Source of the DNA: Microcoleus sp. bin38.metabat.b11b12b14.051
Lineage (GTDB): Bacteria > Cyanobacteriota > Cyanobacteriia > Cyanobacteriales > Microcoleaceae
Reading direction: 5' to 3'
Length of the DNA: 64,000 nucleotides
NCBI RefSeq assembly: GCF_013299165.1
Contig: NZ_JAAFKD010000003.1
Span: forward strand, 61,381 to 125,380
Position 1 is the stretch's first letter. Each line of letters opens with the position of its first letter. A program made the translations under genes and the position numbers. Below are positions 1 to 10,325 of the stretch, piece by piece. Below the pieces are notes generated by a model. The model was not told the DNA's origin. It saw nothing but the letters and a program-made list of their open reading frames with translations, and ran no database searches.

Positions 1-258
1 ACTGAAGTCTGCACTACGAACCTTGATACGAATCTTGTTTGTCCTGCGTTTGAGAGCGGACTGAAGTCTGCACTACGAACCTTGATACGAATCTTGTTTG
101 TCCTGCGTTTGAGAGCGGACTGAAGTCTGCACTACGAACCTTGATACGAATCTTGTTTGTCCTGCGTTTGAGAGCGGACTGAAGTCCGCACTACGAACCT
201 TGATACGAATCTTGTTTGTCCTGCGTTTGAGAGCGGACTGAAGTCTGCACTACGAACC
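1..258. repeat. 59-bp tandem repeat array
   Basis: A 59-bp unit is repeated a little over four times, with starts near 1, 60, 119, 178 and 237 and almost no divergence. Each unit carries the motif 'GGACTGAAGTCTGCACTACG', which belongs to the GTAGTGCGGACT palindromic family found in many other gaps here. The array begins at the window edge, so its true length is unknown. A short open frame on the minus strand is a by-product of the periodicity. From 259 to 618 I see no gene, only a spacer before the efflux operon. Confidence 0.95.
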
Positions 259-618
259 GTTGTTGTTATTGCGCTCCGCCGGACACGATCTGACTCGCCA
301 GCCACCCCTGAATCGGCCAACTCCCAGAAAAAATCCCTCCAACGGAGCTATTTAAGTGAGTCATAAGGAGGATTTAGAGTCCTTCGTGCACGTGATAAAT
401 TTTGAGGGATCGCAAACTTTCCTAAAAATAATCGCTGCCCAGCTTGGCTAAAACCAATCAGACTACAGCCAAGCACATCTCCCCCATTAAAAAATCGACT
501 TTCTAGATTCCCTTCTGTTTGAGGGCTTGTCGTGATTCCACTGGTATGAGCCGGGGGCCGAAGATTGGCCCTAACTCTACGTAAGTCAGGTGTTACAAAA
601 ATCTAACTGGTGCTGCCA

Positions 619-2394
619 ATGAGTTATTCTAAATCCCCAGAATCGGTTGTTGAAGCTGAAGAGCAAAAATCTACTACACCGGAACTGCACCCAATCGATG
701 CCGATCGCGATCGACCCCAGGAATTAGTCACCGTCCCCGAGGATCGCCCCCGCCCTGTTAAACGCCGATCGCGCTGGCCCCTAATTGCTGCGATCGCGAT
801 CGGCACCGCAGGCGCAGGTTACGGCTTGTACTCGTGGCAATCGAGTCACAATCGCCCGCAAGCAGCAGCAACCCAACCCAAAGCCACGCCAGTCAAGCTC
901 GCAACCGTTGCAACCAGCTCTGTTCAAGATACTTCGGAATTTGTCAGCAGCTTGGAGGCAAAACGTTCGGTACAAATCAAACCGGAAACAGAAGGGCTAG
1001 TCACGCAGATTTTTGTCAAATCCGGAGATGCGATCGACAAAGGACAAGCCATCGCCCGGATCAAAAGCGACAGCGCCGAAGCTCAATTAAGACAATCCCA
1101 AGCCAATTTGAGGGCCGCTGAATCGAATTTAGCCGAATTGCAAGCCGGAAGCAGGCCAGAAGAAATCGCCCAAGCTCAAGCCCAAGTCGCCCAAGCAATC
1201 GCCAATCTAGCTCAACTGCGATCGGGCAGTCGGCCAGAACAAATTGGCCAAGCTCAAGCCCAAGTCGCCCAAGCAATCGCCAACCTCGCCGATGCCCAAA
1301 GCGGCAGTCTCTTAGAAGACATCGCCCAAGCCCGAGCGCAAATAGAAGCCAGCAAAGCCCAAGCACAATTAGCTACCCAGCAACTTGCCAGATATCAAGC
1401 CTTAGCAAAAGAAGGCGCCGAGTCACAAAACACGCTCCAGCAATACATCCAAAAACAAACCAGCGCCCAAGCCAACCTTCTAGAAGCTCAAAGGCGCTTG
1501 GGACAACGGCAGAAAAATAGGCTAGCTGAGATCGATCGGCGCACAGCAGCCTTGCAACAGCAGCAGGAAGCCTTGCGACAATTGCAAAACGGCGCGCGCC
1601 CTGAAGAAATCGCCGCATCCGAAGCCGAAGTCGCCCAAGCCAAGGCCAAATTAGCTCAGTTAGCCAACGGTACCCGCCAAGAGCAGATCGATCGAGCCAC
1701 CGCCCAAGTTGCACAAGCTCAAGCTCAAGTGCGCGGCTTTGAAATCCAACTGCAAGAAACTGGTGTCATCGCGCCCTTCGCCGGAGTCATCGGCGACATA
1801 CCGGTGAAAGTCGGCGATTACTTGAAAAAAGGCGACCCCATCGCTACTTTGACAGAGAACAAATTGCTCGACTTGCGGTTATCAATTCCTTTAGAGCGTC
1901 AGCCTCAATTGCGCTTGGGGCTGCCAGTAGAAATGCTGGACGATCGAGGTAAGGCGATCGCGATCGGTCAAATCAGTTTTATCTCCCCAAACGTCAGCGC
2001 CAATTCCCAAACAATCTTAGCTAAAGCCACATTTCCCAACCCCAACGGCGAACTGCTCAACCTCCAATTTGTCAAAGCCAAAGTCATCTGGAAAGAGCAG
2101 CCGGGAATTTTAGTTCCCGTCATCGCAGTTACCCGCTTGGGCGGGCAAACTTTTGTTTTCACAGCTCAAAAACCAGAACAGCCCCAACCGGGAACGCCGC
2201 CATTAATCGCGCGGCAAAAACCAGTAAAATTAGGAACCATTCAGGGGAACAATTATCAAGTTATCGAAGGTTTGCAAGCCGGAGAAAAAATCATTGTGGC
2301 AGGTATTCTCAACTTAACTGACGGCGCTCCGATTACAGATCAAGAGCCAACAGTTGGGGGAGCTGATAAATTACCAACAAGTGCAAAAAATTAA
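619..2394 (+). CDS. HlyD-family RND efflux periplasmic adaptor
   Basis: Membrane-fusion (periplasmic adaptor) subunit of a tripartite efflux pump, linking the inner-membrane pump to an outer-membrane channel. A charged, proline-rich N-terminus of about 50 residues precedes one membrane anchor (about residues 53-74). A lipoyl-like half (about 100-155) leads into a very long Ala/Gln-rich coiled-coil hairpin (about 155-370) built from near-repeats such as QAQAQVAQAIANLA. The second lipoyl half and beta-barrel domains follow (about 375-580). At 591 residues it is longer than typical AcrA-like adaptors because of the expanded hairpin. I start at the ATG at 619; an in-frame GTG at 610 is possible. 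The HAE1-type pump lies downstream on the same strand across a repeat block, so the two are probably functionally paired. The substrate cannot be told from sequence. Confidence 0.93.
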   Translation: MSYSKSPESVVEAEEQKSTTPELHPIDADRDRPQELVTVPEDRPRPVKRRSRWPLIAAIAIGTAGAGYGLYSWQSSHNRPQAAATQPKATPVKLATVATSSVQDTSEFVSSLEAKRSVQIKPETEGLVTQIFVKSGDAIDKGQAIARIKSDSAEAQLRQSQANLRAAESNLAELQAGSRPEEIAQAQAQVAQAIANLAQLRSGSRPEQIGQAQAQVAQAIANLADAQSGSLLEDIAQARAQIEASKAQAQLATQQLARYQALAKEGAESQNTLQQYIQKQTSAQANLLEAQRRLGQRQKNRLAEIDRRTAALQQQQEALRQLQNGARPEEIAASEAEVAQAKAKLAQLANGTRQEQIDRATAQVAQAQAQVRGFEIQLQETGVIAPFAGVIGDIPVKVGDYLKKGDPIATLTENKLLDLRLSIPLERQPQLRLGLPVEMLDDRGKAIAIGQISFISPNVSANSQTILAKATFPNPNGELLNLQFVKAKVIWKEQPGILVPVIAVTRLGGQTFVFTAQKPEQPQPGTPPLIARQKPVKLGTIQGNNYQVIEGLQAGEKIIVAGILNLTDGAPITDQEPTVGGADKLPTSAKN

Positions 2395-2460
2395 GGTATG
2401 AATCCAATACGAGATTGTCAACGCTTGTTTGTCCGCAGCCAGTTAATATTAACCCCAATA

Positions 2461-3000
2461 AAAAAGGTTCGTAGTGCGTCCTGGCGTCCGCTCTCAGCCC
2501 CAAGAGCCAATGGAACACTATACAGGATAGTACCGTATTAAGTCTAAATCAGGATTTATATCGTGTCAGATCGATTAACCGTAGTAAGAATATTAGTTCG
2601 TAGTGCGTCCTGGCGTCCGCAGCATGAAAGCGGACTCGCATTCCGCACTACAGTAAGAATATTAGTTCGTAGTGCGTCCTGGCGTCCGCAGCATGAAAGC
2701 GGACTCGCATTCCGCACTACAGTAAGAATATTAGTTCGTAGTGCGTCCTGGCGTCCGCAGCATGAAAGCGGACTCGCATTCCGCACTACAGTAAGAATAT
2801 TAGTTCGTAGTGCGTCCTGGCGTCCGCAGCATGAAAGCGGACTCGCATTCCGCACTACAGTAAGAATATTAGTTCGTAGTGCGTCCTGGCGTCCGCAGCA
2901 TGAAAGCGGACTGAAGTCCGCACTACAGTAAGAATATTAGTTCGTAGTGCGTCCTGGCGTCCGCAGCATGAAAGCGGACTGAAGTCCGCACTACGAACCT
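2461..3000. repeat. 69-bp tandem repeat between adaptor and pump genes
   Basis: Six copies of a 69-bp unit start near 2584, 2653, 2722, 2791, 2860 and 2929, preceded by a looser copy around 2461. Each unit combines TTCGTAGTGCGTCCTGGCG with a terminal GCGGACT...CCGCACTAC, so it is an imperfect palindrome of the GTAGTGCGGACT family. Open frames on both strands through this block arise because 69 is a multiple of three; they are not genes. The block separates two genes that usually form one operon. Confidence 0.93.
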
Positions 3001-3062
3001 TTTTTTTATGGTAATCGACAGGACATGATATTACCAATTACCAATTACCAATTACCCAAATA

Positions 3063-6000
3063 ATGTTTGCAGATTTCTTTATCAAACGGCCTGTCTTTGC
3101 GAGCGTCTGCGCCTTAATTATCATTTTGGTAGGCGCCATCAGCATTCCCACATTGCCGATCGAACGCTTTCCCGACATCAGCCCCACGCAAATTAACGTC
3201 ACAGCCAACTATAGCGGGGCGAGTGCCGAAATTGTCGAAAATGCCGTTACGAACATCCTAGAGAGGCAAATCAACGGCGTAGAAGGGCTAAAATATCTAA
3301 CTTCTAGCAGCAGTAATGATGGCACCAGCACCATTACCGCCACCTTTGAACCCTCGCGCAACAAAGATGTTGCCGCCGTTGATGTCCAAAATCGAGTCGC
3401 AGTCGCCCAACCGCAACTACCAGATACCGTACAGCGCACGGGAGTCAGAGTTACCAAACAATCTAGCAGTCTCTTGCTGGCGATCGGCTTATTTACCGAA
3501 AAAAAACAATACGACACCACATTTTTAAGCAACTACGCCGACTTGTATTTAACAGATGCCCTAAAGCGGATTAAAGGTGTTGGCGACGTGCGAATTTTTG
3601 GGGAACGGCGCTATGCGATGCGCCTGTGGATTGACCCCAATAAGTTAGCAGCTCGCGCTTTGACAATGCAAGATATCACCAGAGCGCTTAACGAACAAAA
3701 CTTACAAGTTGGTGCTGGGAGAGTTGGTCAAGAACCCGCCCCTGACGGACAAATGTATCAAATAGATTTGCGCGCAGAAAGCCGTCTCAAAGAACCCGCA
3801 GAATTTGAACAACTTGTTCTCAAAACTGAGGCAAATGGCACCTTAGTTAAATTAAAAGATGTCGGTAGAGCGGAATTAGGAGCAGAAAATTACAACTCTT
3901 TCCTGCGATTTCGAGGCAATGATGCAGTGGGTTTGGGGATTTATCAATTGCCGGGAAGCAATGCTTTGAATGTTGCCCACGCCGTCAAAGCAGAAATGGA
4001 AAAACTCTCTAAAAGTTTCCCTCCTGGGTTGATACATAGAGTAGCGCTAGATACCACTTTGTTTGTCGAAGAGTCGATGGCAGAAGTCGTAAAAACGCTA
4101 TTAGAAGCAGTCGTCCTAGTGGTAATTGTGATTTTTGTGTTCTTGCAAGACTGGCGCACTACGATTATTCCGGCGATCGCAATTCCGATTTCTTTGATTG
4201 GAACGTTTACTTTTATCAAGATTTTCGGATTTACAATTAACAGTTTATCTTTGTTTGGTCTCACATTAGCGACCGGGCTGGTGGTCGATGACGCGATTAT
4301 TGTGGTGGAAAATATCGATCGCCTGATCCGTCAAGGGATGAATCCCCGCGAAGCAGCTTCCGAGTCGATGCGGGAGCTGTTTAGCGCTGTAATTGCGACT
4401 TCCTTAGTGTTGATGGCTGTGTTCGTACCGGTGGCATTTTTCCCTGGAACTACGGGAGCGCTTTACAAACAATTTGCGCTGACAATTGCCTTTTCGGTAG
4501 CGCTTTCTACGTTTATTGCGATTACCCTGACGCCCTCACTTTCCGCTCTGTTGCTGCGGCGAGGGCAGAAGTTTGGCGGCCCGCTGGGTTGGGTGTTCGA
4601 TCGCGTTAATGCCTTTATTGATTGGATGCGGCGCCAATATCGGGAGTTTTTGATATTTCTCGTCGGAGTTAAAACATTCGTAACTCTGCTGTTCATCGCT
4701 TCTCTGGGAGTCACAGCTTGGCTTTATCTATCAGTACCGACAGCATTTATCCCGGAAGAAGATCAAGGCTATTTCCTGACAATTATTCAAGGCCCCCAAG
4801 GAGTTTCGCTGCAATATACTCGCCAAGTGATGGATCGAGTTGAACAAGAAATTCTGAAACTTCCTGAGGTTGTAGGGACTTTCTCTATCGGTGGCTTTGG
4901 TTTTAGCGGCAGCACTTCTAATCAAGGTATTATCTTTACTACGCTGAAATCCTGGAGCGATCGTCACGGAGAAAATCAAAGTGTACAAGCAATAATTGGT
5001 AAGTTGGGAGGTATCCTGGCCGCGATTCCCGAAGCGAGAATTTTCCCGGTGAATCCGCCTGCAATTCAAGGTTTAGGTCAATTTGGCGGTTTCCAATTTC
5101 AACTGCAAGATCGCAAAGGTAACAGCGGTTTAGATGCGATGGTTCAGACGATGGGCGGGATTTTGAAGCAGGCGAATCAGACGCCGGGATTGCAGAAGGT
5201 ATTTAGTACGTTTGCTGCGAATACGCCTCAGTTAATTGTGGAAGTCGATCGCAATCTGGCTAAGGCGTTGGATATTTCTCTGAATGATATTTTCAGTACG
5301 CTGCAAACGGCTCTGGGTTCGCAGTACGTGAACGATTTTACTCTCCAGCAGCGCAATTATCGGGTGTACGTGCAGGCTGACAAGCAGTTTCGCGCCAATC
5401 CTGAAGATATTGGTAAATTGTATGTTCGCTCTGGCAAGAATGAAATGATTTCTTTGAGCAATTTGGTGAAATTGACTCCGATCGTGGGAGCGCAAACTGT
5501 CAACCACTACAATTTATTTAGGTCAATTGAAATTAATGGCTCTCCGGCTGCGGGAGCGAGTTCGGGACAGGCGATTCAAGCCATGCAAAAGGTAGCAGCT
5601 CAGGTTTTGCCGTCGGGTTTTGGCTATGAATGGTCTGGGACTTCTTTAGAAGAAATTGAGTCTGGGGGTCAAGCGCCGATTATTTTTGGTTTGGGGCTGG
5701 TTTTTGTGTTCTTGGTTTTGGCGGCTCAGTACGAGAATTATGTCGATCCTTTCATTATTTTGCTGGCGGTTCCTCTGGCGATTTTAGGTGCGCTTTTGGC
5801 TCAGTCGTTGCGGGGTTTGGCGAATGATGTTTATTGCCAAATTGGTTTGGTGATGTTGATTGGTTTGTCGAGTAAAAATGCGATTTTAATTGTGGAATTT
5901 GCTAACCAGTTGCGGGAGCGCGGATATCCAATTGCTACCGCAGCAGTTGAGGCGGCCGGGGAGCGTTTGCGACCGATTTTGATGACTTCTTTGGCGTTTG

Positions 6001-6269
6001 TTTTGGGGATTCTGCCTTTGGTTAATCCCGAAGGTGCGGGGGCGGCGAGCCGTCGATCGCTCGGGAATGCGATCGCGGGCGGGATGGTTGTTTCTACTGT
6101 CTTGAGTTTGTTTATGGTGCCGGTGCTGTATGTGGTGATTGTCTCGACTCGCGATCGCTTTACAAAACGCGATCGCCCGGAACATCCGCCCCACGATGAT
6201 GACACAAATTTGGATGGGAAAACGACCCCCCGTGAAGAGGTTGAGCGCGATCGAGTAGCGCCGCTTTAA
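3063..6269 (+). CDS. RND efflux pump, HAE1/AcrB-type permease
   Basis: Inner-membrane proton-driven multidrug or hydrophobic-compound exporter of the RND superfamily, HAE1 family. Its 1068 residues match the usual size. The N-terminus (MFADFFIKRPVFA) is the standard RND start followed by TM1. The proton-relay pair is at D409-D410 in 'GLVVDDAIIVVENI' and the TM10 lysine at K938 in 'SSKNAILIVEFA', the equivalents of AcrB D407/D408/K940, so the pump should be active. Two large periplasmic loops sit between TM1-2 and TM7-8. The C-terminus ends in a hydrophilic Asp/Arg/Glu-rich tail. It acts with the upstream HlyD-type adaptor; no outer-membrane TolC-like gene is in the window. Confidence 0.96.
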   Translation: MFADFFIKRPVFASVCALIIILVGAISIPTLPIERFPDISPTQINVTANYSGASAEIVENAVTNILERQINGVEGLKYLTSSSSNDGTSTITATFEPSRNKDVAAVDVQNRVAVAQPQLPDTVQRTGVRVTKQSSSLLLAIGLFTEKKQYDTTFLSNYADLYLTDALKRIKGVGDVRIFGERRYAMRLWIDPNKLAARALTMQDITRALNEQNLQVGAGRVGQEPAPDGQMYQIDLRAESRLKEPAEFEQLVLKTEANGTLVKLKDVGRAELGAENYNSFLRFRGNDAVGLGIYQLPGSNALNVAHAVKAEMEKLSKSFPPGLIHRVALDTTLFVEESMAEVVKTLLEAVVLVVIVIFVFLQDWRTTIIPAIAIPISLIGTFTFIKIFGFTINSLSLFGLTLATGLVVDDAIIVVENIDRLIRQGMNPREAASESMRELFSAVIATSLVLMAVFVPVAFFPGTTGALYKQFALTIAFSVALSTFIAITLTPSLSALLLRRGQKFGGPLGWVFDRVNAFIDWMRRQYREFLIFLVGVKTFVTLLFIASLGVTAWLYLSVPTAFIPEEDQGYFLTIIQGPQGVSLQYTRQVMDRVEQEILKLPEVVGTFSIGGFGFSGSTSNQGIIFTTLKSWSDRHGENQSVQAIIGKLGGILAAIPEARIFPVNPPAIQGLGQFGGFQFQLQDRKGNSGLDAMVQTMGGILKQANQTPGLQKVFSTFAANTPQLIVEVDRNLAKALDISLNDIFSTLQTALGSQYVNDFTLQQRNYRVYVQADKQFRANPEDIGKLYVRSGKNEMISLSNLVKLTPIVGAQTVNHYNLFRSIEINGSPAAGASSGQAIQAMQKVAAQVLPSGFGYEWSGTSLEEIESGGQAPIIFGLGLVFVFLVLAAQYENYVDPFIILLAVPLAILGALLAQSLRGLANDVYCQIGLVMLIGLSSKNAILIVEFANQLRERGYPIATAAVEAAGERLRPILMTSLAFVLGILPLVNPEGAGAASRRSLGNAIAGGMVVSTVLSLFMVPVLYVVIVSTRDRFTKRDRPEHPPHDDDTNLDGKTTPREEVERDRVAPL

Positions 6270-6364
6270 CCGCCCGGTGTTTTGTAGCGTTTCTCAACAA
6301 CTATTCTCGGCCAAGCAAGATGGCTGCGATCGAATCAAATCTCGTAACATCGGAATTATCAGCG

Positions 6365-6409
6365 TGCTGTAGATATCTGGCTGCGTCACTGCGCGAGATA
6401 TCTACAGCA
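6365..6409. terminator. hairpin downstream of RND pump gene
   Basis: A perfect 14-bp inverted repeat, TGCTGTAGATATCT and AGATATCTACAGCA, is separated by 17 bases and lies about 95 bases after the pump stop codon. It could form a strong hairpin ending the efflux transcript, but no T-run follows, so it may be another extragenic palindrome. Confidence 0.4.
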
Positions 6410-6429
6410 CTCTCGACGATTCAAATATA

Positions 6430-6538
6430 TATAGCCTTTCTCAAAAAGGTGAGGTATGTCGGGCATAGGGCATAGGCCAAACCGGGCATAGGCCAAACCG
6501 GGCATAGGGCATACCTCATGTTTTTGAGAACCGCTATA
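6430..6538. mobile_element. MITE-like element with 29-bp terminal inverted repeats
   Basis: The ends at 6430-6458 and 6510-6538 are inverted repeats of 29 bp with four mismatches; both share TATAGC, TTCTCAAAAA and TGAGGTATG. Between them lie short direct repeats of GGGCATAGGCCAAACC. No coding capacity. The structure fits a small non-autonomous element. Confidence 0.6.
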
Positions 6539-6627
6539 ATTCAATAAAGTTCAGTTAACAGTTTTTTTTCTCATTACAAGGAACGTTAGCGAAGCGATCT
6601 TTTATGAAAGCAATCGCGCGTGTCTAT

Positions 6628-6752
6628 TAGACCAGATTGCAAAAATAGCTAGGAACAGGCAAGATGCCTGTTCCACAATTTGTTTTTTTATGTGGAACAG
6701 GCATCTTGCCTGTTCCAAAATTTGATTAAAAGGAATTTTGCAATCTTGTCTA
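6628..6752. mobile_element. MITE-like element with nested 26-bp palindrome
   Basis: The outer 17-bp ends (6628-6644 and 6736-6752; TAGACCAGATTGCAAAA against its complement) match with one mismatch. Inside are perfect 26-bp inverted arms at 6652-6677 and 6691-6716, with core GGAACAGGCAAGATGCCTGT, around a 13-base T-rich loop. There is no open reading frame. The gap from 6270 to 6981 is otherwise empty apart from this element, the neighbouring one and the hairpin. Confidence 0.6.
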
Positions 6753-6981
6753 TTTTTCAGCTCGTTTTATCTTTCTTAACGCTCTTAAGTGAACGGTATT
6801 GATATATAATTCCCATGCAACCACAAACGATAGGATAGCGTACTTGAGCGAGACAGCAAAATATGTGTTGCGCTGCTAATTTTCCAGCCGAACAATTTTG
6901 AAAACTTGGGTTTGAGGAGATGTGGGTTTTGACAAGAAATCCCATTCCTCAGAAGCAACGTATTTTACTAATTATCAATAT

Positions 6982-7830
6982 ATGTCTCAATCAATTCTCG
7001 AATTCGATCGCACTTTCTACTCATATCCGTGCACTTCGCGAGTAGCAATTCACGATTTAAGCCTGAAAATCCCCGCCGGGAAACGCTGCGGGCTGATCGG
7101 TCAAAATGGCTGCGGTAAAACCACCTTGTTTCTGCTAGCCAACGGCTTGTACCAACCGCAACAGGGAATCATTCGCTGGGAAGGCGAACCCTTTGGCTAC
7201 GATCGCAAATCTCTGATGAAACTGCGCCAACAAATCGGACTCGTCTTTCAAAATCCCGAACATCAGTTAGTCGCTTCCACTGTAGAAGAAGACATCTCCT
7301 ACGGATTGTACAATCAAGGATTGCCAGAATTTGAAATTGCTCAACAGGTGGAACGGGCGATCGAGCAATTTGACTTAAGCGAGCTCGCCCGCGAACCAAT
7401 CCACAACCTCAGTTTAGGACAAAAAAAGCGAGTTTCGATCGCCGATATCATGGTGCTAGAGCCGAAACTGCTACTGCTAGACGAACCAACGGCCTATCTC
7501 GATCCGCGCCACACGCGACAACTCATCGGTTTGCTGCAACAAATCCACGCAGCCGGAACCACCATACTTTTAGCAAGTCACGACCTCGATTTCATCTACC
7601 GCTGGGCTGATTGGGTGTTTGTGATGGATCGAGGAAAACTAATTCTCGAAGGGACACCGGAAACCGTTTTTGCTCAGCGGGATGTCTTGGAACAATTGCA
7701 GCTTGGCGTACCGCTGGCGATCGAGCTAATCGACCAAATCAAGGATATCGTCGATCGAGATGGTAACTCAAAAATGCCCAATTTCGAGGAATTGCAACAA
7801 CAAATTTTCCAATGGCGCCGGCGGGGTTAA
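6982..7830 (+). CDS. ABC transporter ATPase, ECF/CbiO-like
   Basis: ATP-binding subunit of an ABC importer, most similar in layout to energy-coupling-factor ATPases (CbiO/BioM/EcfA type). Visible motifs are Walker A GQNGCGKTT (about 40-48), Q-loop (VFQNPEHQL), signature LSLGQKKR (about 142), Walker B LLLLDEPTAYLDP (about 162) and the switch histidine in LLASHD. The phrase FQNPEHQLVASTVEEDISYG is characteristic of the ECF group. I choose the ATG at 6982 (282 residues); a GTG at 6922 would add 20 residues with no homology look. No transmembrane T- or S-component is adjacent, so the substrate (cobalt, nickel, biotin or a vitamin) is unknown and the partners must be elsewhere. Confidence 0.9.
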   Translation: MSQSILEFDRTFYSYPCTSRVAIHDLSLKIPAGKRCGLIGQNGCGKTTLFLLANGLYQPQQGIIRWEGEPFGYDRKSLMKLRQQIGLVFQNPEHQLVASTVEEDISYGLYNQGLPEFEIAQQVERAIEQFDLSELAREPIHNLSLGQKKRVSIADIMVLEPKLLLLDEPTAYLDPRHTRQLIGLLQQIHAAGTTILLASHDLDFIYRWADWVFVMDRGKLILEGTPETVFAQRDVLEQLQLGVPLAIELIDQIKDIVDRDGNSKMPNFEELQQQIFQWRRRG

Positions 7831-7840
7831 TTACGCGATC

Positions 7841-8073
7841 GGTTCGTAGTGCGGACTTTAGTCCGCTCTTTACACTACGGACTAAAGTCCGCACTACAAA
7901 CCTGAATTTATTGGGTTCTCTGGGCGATTAACATAACAAAAACTATTCGTAGTGCGGACTTTAGTCCGCTCTTTACGCTACGGACTAAAGTCCGCACTAC
8001 GAACCTTTTTTGTTCGTAGTGCGGACTTTAGTCCGCTCTTTACGCTACGGACTAAAGTCCGCACTACAAACCT
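7841..8073. repeat. three palindromic GGACTTTAGTCC-family elements
   Basis: Three near-identical 58-62-bp palindromes lie at about 7841-7903, 7946-8006 and 8013-8073. Each reads TTCGTAGTGCGGACTTTAG out to a short CTCTTTAC loop and back as its complement. They lie between convergent genes and would form strong stem-loops in RNA from either strand, so they may also end transcription. Confidence 0.9.
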
Positions 8074-8148
8074 GACTGATTGCAGTCAATCCACAAGACA
8101 TGACATCATATTTTAACTCAAGGTAAACACCAAGCAACTCAATCAAAA

Positions 8149-9621
8149 TTACGGCAAAACTCTAGCCGCCTCATCTGCTATTTTTTGTTGTTTGTAAAGC
8201 TCCTTAAACTTGCGCTGCTGCTCGTTGTGGTCTACGATCGGATCGGGATAATGAAGCAACCGACGTTCTATAGGCGAAATATTTCCTGTTACCAAAAATT
8301 TCGTATCAACTCGGCGCAATTCTGGCACCCAGTGCCGAATATATTCCCCTTCCGGGTCAAATTTTTGAGCTTGACTGGCGGGATTAAATATTCGCAAAGG
8401 TTTCGGGTCCATCCCGCTCGATGCGCTCCACTGCCAGCCGCCGTTGTTAGCAGAAAGGTCGCCATCAATCAATTTTTGCATGAAATACTTTTCGCCCCAC
8501 TGCCAGTTAATAATTAAATCTTTAGTTAGGAAACTAGCGACGATCATGCGACAGCGATTGTGCATCCAACCACTCTGATTTAACTGCCGCATTGCCGCGT
8601 CGATAATTGGATAACCTGTTTTGCCCCTGCACCAAGCTTGAAACAGCTTTTCATCGTTCTCCCAAGGAAAGCCTTTGAATGTTGGACGGTAGGGCCCGTT
8701 TGCTAATTCTGGGAAGTTATACATGGCGTGTTGGTAAAATTCCCGCCAAGCTATTTCCTGTTGCCAAGTGCGGATACTTGTGCGCGCTTCTTCGCTACGA
8801 CAAGTTTCCATAACTATCTCTGTAGCTTGCCAAACACTGCGGATACCGATCGCACCAAATTTGAGGGCGGCGCTGAGTTGGGAGGTGCCGTTAACTGCTG
8901 GAAAATTACGCTGTTCTTGATATTCGTAAATTGTGCGATCGCAAAATTCTTCTAATTTTTGTTGTGCTGCATCTTCTCCGGGTTCTATGACTAAGGGATT
9001 TTCCCAAATAAATCCCAAACTAGCCGCTGTTGGCAGTGTTTCAACTGCCCCGGCTAGATTGGCGCTTTCTTGTTCTTCTGCGGTTAATCCGGTCATTACT
9101 TCCAGATAAGTTATCGGCAGCGTCTCTACTGGTTGGGCTTTTGGTTTGCTGTTCCAGTTTTTCCAAAACGGGCTATAAACTGTGTAGGGATGTCCTGTAC
9201 CGCTGCGAATTTCCTCAGGGGCGTGCAGAATTTGATCCCAAAAATTTTTAACTTGAATTCCTGCTTGTTGGAGAGCATTTGATACGGCTAAATCGCGCTC
9301 TTTTGCATAGGGTTCCACATCCCAGTTCCAAAATACTTGCTTAGCATTGATTGCTGTTGCTAATTTCGGTATTCCGCAAGTAGGGTCATCTTGAATTATC
9401 AGTAATTTGCTGCCTAATTCGCTGTAACGCGACGCTAATTTTTGCAAGCAGCCAATCATGTATGTGACTCGGGCTGGCGCTACATCGTCGCGATCGAGGA
9501 TATTGCGATCGAGACAAAAAATCCCAACTACTTTCAGGCTTTGCTGGCGCGCGGCTGCGAGTCCAATGTTGTCAGAAATACGCAAGTCGCGGCGGTGCCA
9601 AAATAAAATTAAATCAGACAT
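8149..9621 (-). CDS. phrA: deoxyribodipyrimidine photolyase
   Basis: Class I cyclobutane pyrimidine dimer photolyase, which repairs UV-damaged DNA using blue light. The N-terminal alpha/beta antenna domain begins '[16 protein letters not shown]' (about 3-18). The C-terminal FAD domain carries the blocks '[16 protein letters not shown]', '[20 protein letters not shown]' and the asparagine-rich '[17 protein letters not shown]', all with the usual Trp and Asn residues of active photolyases. Its 490 residues are normal for the family; the antenna is likely 8-HDF type as in other cyanobacterial enzymes (inference). The start ATG is clear. A short spacer with an inverted CCCCCGG/CCGGGGG hairpin (9723-9758) separates it from the Nudix gene upstream on the same strand. 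Confidence 0.95.
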   Translation of the reverse strand: MSDLILFWHRRDLRISDNIGLAAARQQSLKVVGIFCLDRNILDRDDVAPARVTYMIGCLQKLASRYSELGSKLLIIQDDPTCGIPKLATAINAKQVFWNWDVEPYAKERDLAVSNALQQAGIQVKNFWDQILHAPEEIRSGTGHPYTVYSPFWKNWNSKPKAQPVETLPITYLEVMTGLTAEEQESANLAGAVETLPTAASLGFIWENPLVIEPGEDAAQQKLEEFCDRTIYEYQEQRNFPAVNGTSQLSAALKFGAIGIRSVWQATEIVMETCRSEEARTSIRTWQQEIAWREFYQHAMYNFPELANGPYRPTFKGFPWENDEKLFQAWCRGKTGYPIIDAAMRQLNQSGWMHNRCRMIVASFLTKDLIINWQWGEKYFMQKLIDGDLSANNGGWQWSASSGMDPKPLRIFNPASQAQKFDPEGEYIRHWVPELRRVDTKFLVTGNISPIERRLLHYPDPIVDHNEQQRKFKELYKQQKIADEAARVLP

Positions 9622-9722
9622 TCGATTTGAGATTTAAGATTTGAGATTTAAGATTGACTCCCACGGAGCGAGCCGGGGATTGTTAAAAGCCAGAGCTTTG
9701 TATGGTCTCCATCCCGCTCATT

Positions 9723-9758
9723 CCCCCGGTTCAAGATGCGAATAAATGAATCCGGGGG
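9723..9758. terminator. GC-rich hairpin between Nudix and photolyase genes
   Basis: CCCCCGG and CCGGGGG arms with an extended TTCA/TGAA stem and one bulged base, directly after the Nudix stop codon on the minus strand. It is a possible terminator or attenuator; no clear T-run follows. Nearby (9620-9655) is a short 'GAGATTTAAGATTT' direct repeat. Confidence 0.4.
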
Positions 9759-9776
9759 CTGGCTACAAACTTTGCT

Positions 9777-10325
9777 TTAAGTCAAAAAAGGACGCGCCAA
9801 GAAAAAGCTAGAAATTGATTTAGCGTCAATTGGTTCGCCAGCTAAGATCGCTTTTTCTAATTCTTCTGGAGTCAATAAAACTGTCTCCATGTCTTCATCA
9901 TCGTCTTGTGCTGGGGGCTTTTCCAGTTTTTCCAAATCTTGCGCTAAAAAAGCATAAATTGTTTCATCGGAATAACCGGGGGCGAGCATAAATTTGCCTA
10001 ATTCCTGCCATTTCCCAGCGCGATATCCGGTTTCTTCTTCGATTTCGCGTTTGATAGTTTCGGCAGGGCTTTCATTGATTTCGACAGTACCTGCGGGAAA
10101 TTCTAAAATCCGCCCTTTGGCGGCGAAGCGGTATTGTCGCACCAATACGAGTTTACCTTCGGGGGTGACGGGAACTGCCAGTGCTCCGCCTGGGTGACGA
10201 ATACATTCCCATTCACCTTCGGAACCGTTGGGAAGGCGGAGGGTGGCTACATCAAAGTTAAATTTGCGCCCTTTGTAAAATAGGCGCTGTTTGAGGAGTT
10301 GGGGTAGTTCTTGACCGATCGACAT
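9777..10325 (-). CDS. Nudix hydrolase, ADP-ribose pyrophosphatase-like
   Basis: Hydrolase of nucleoside diphosphate derivatives, probably ADP-ribose or a related sugar nucleotide, giving AMP and the sugar phosphate. The Nudix box is intact: 'GTVEINESPAETIKREIEEE' followed by TGY, matching GX5EX7REUXEEXGU, so the Mg-binding glutamates are present. Upstream strands 'PGGALAVPVTPEGKLVLVRQ' and 'YRFAAKGRILEFPAG' fit the ADPRase branch. I start at the ATG at 10325 (182 residues, MSIGQELPQLL); an in-frame ATG at 10355 would add 10 residues. It is a catalytic contrast to the degenerate Nudix regulator near 61.5 kb. Confidence 0.88.
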   Translation of the reverse strand: MSIGQELPQLLKQRLFYKGRKFNFDVATLRLPNGSEGEWECIRHPGGALAVPVTPEGKLVLVRQYRFAAKGRILEFPAGTVEINESPAETIKREIEEETGYRAGKWQELGKFMLAPGYSDETIYAFLAQDLEKLEKPPAQDDDEDMETVLLTPEELEKAILAGEPIDAKSISSFFLARPFLT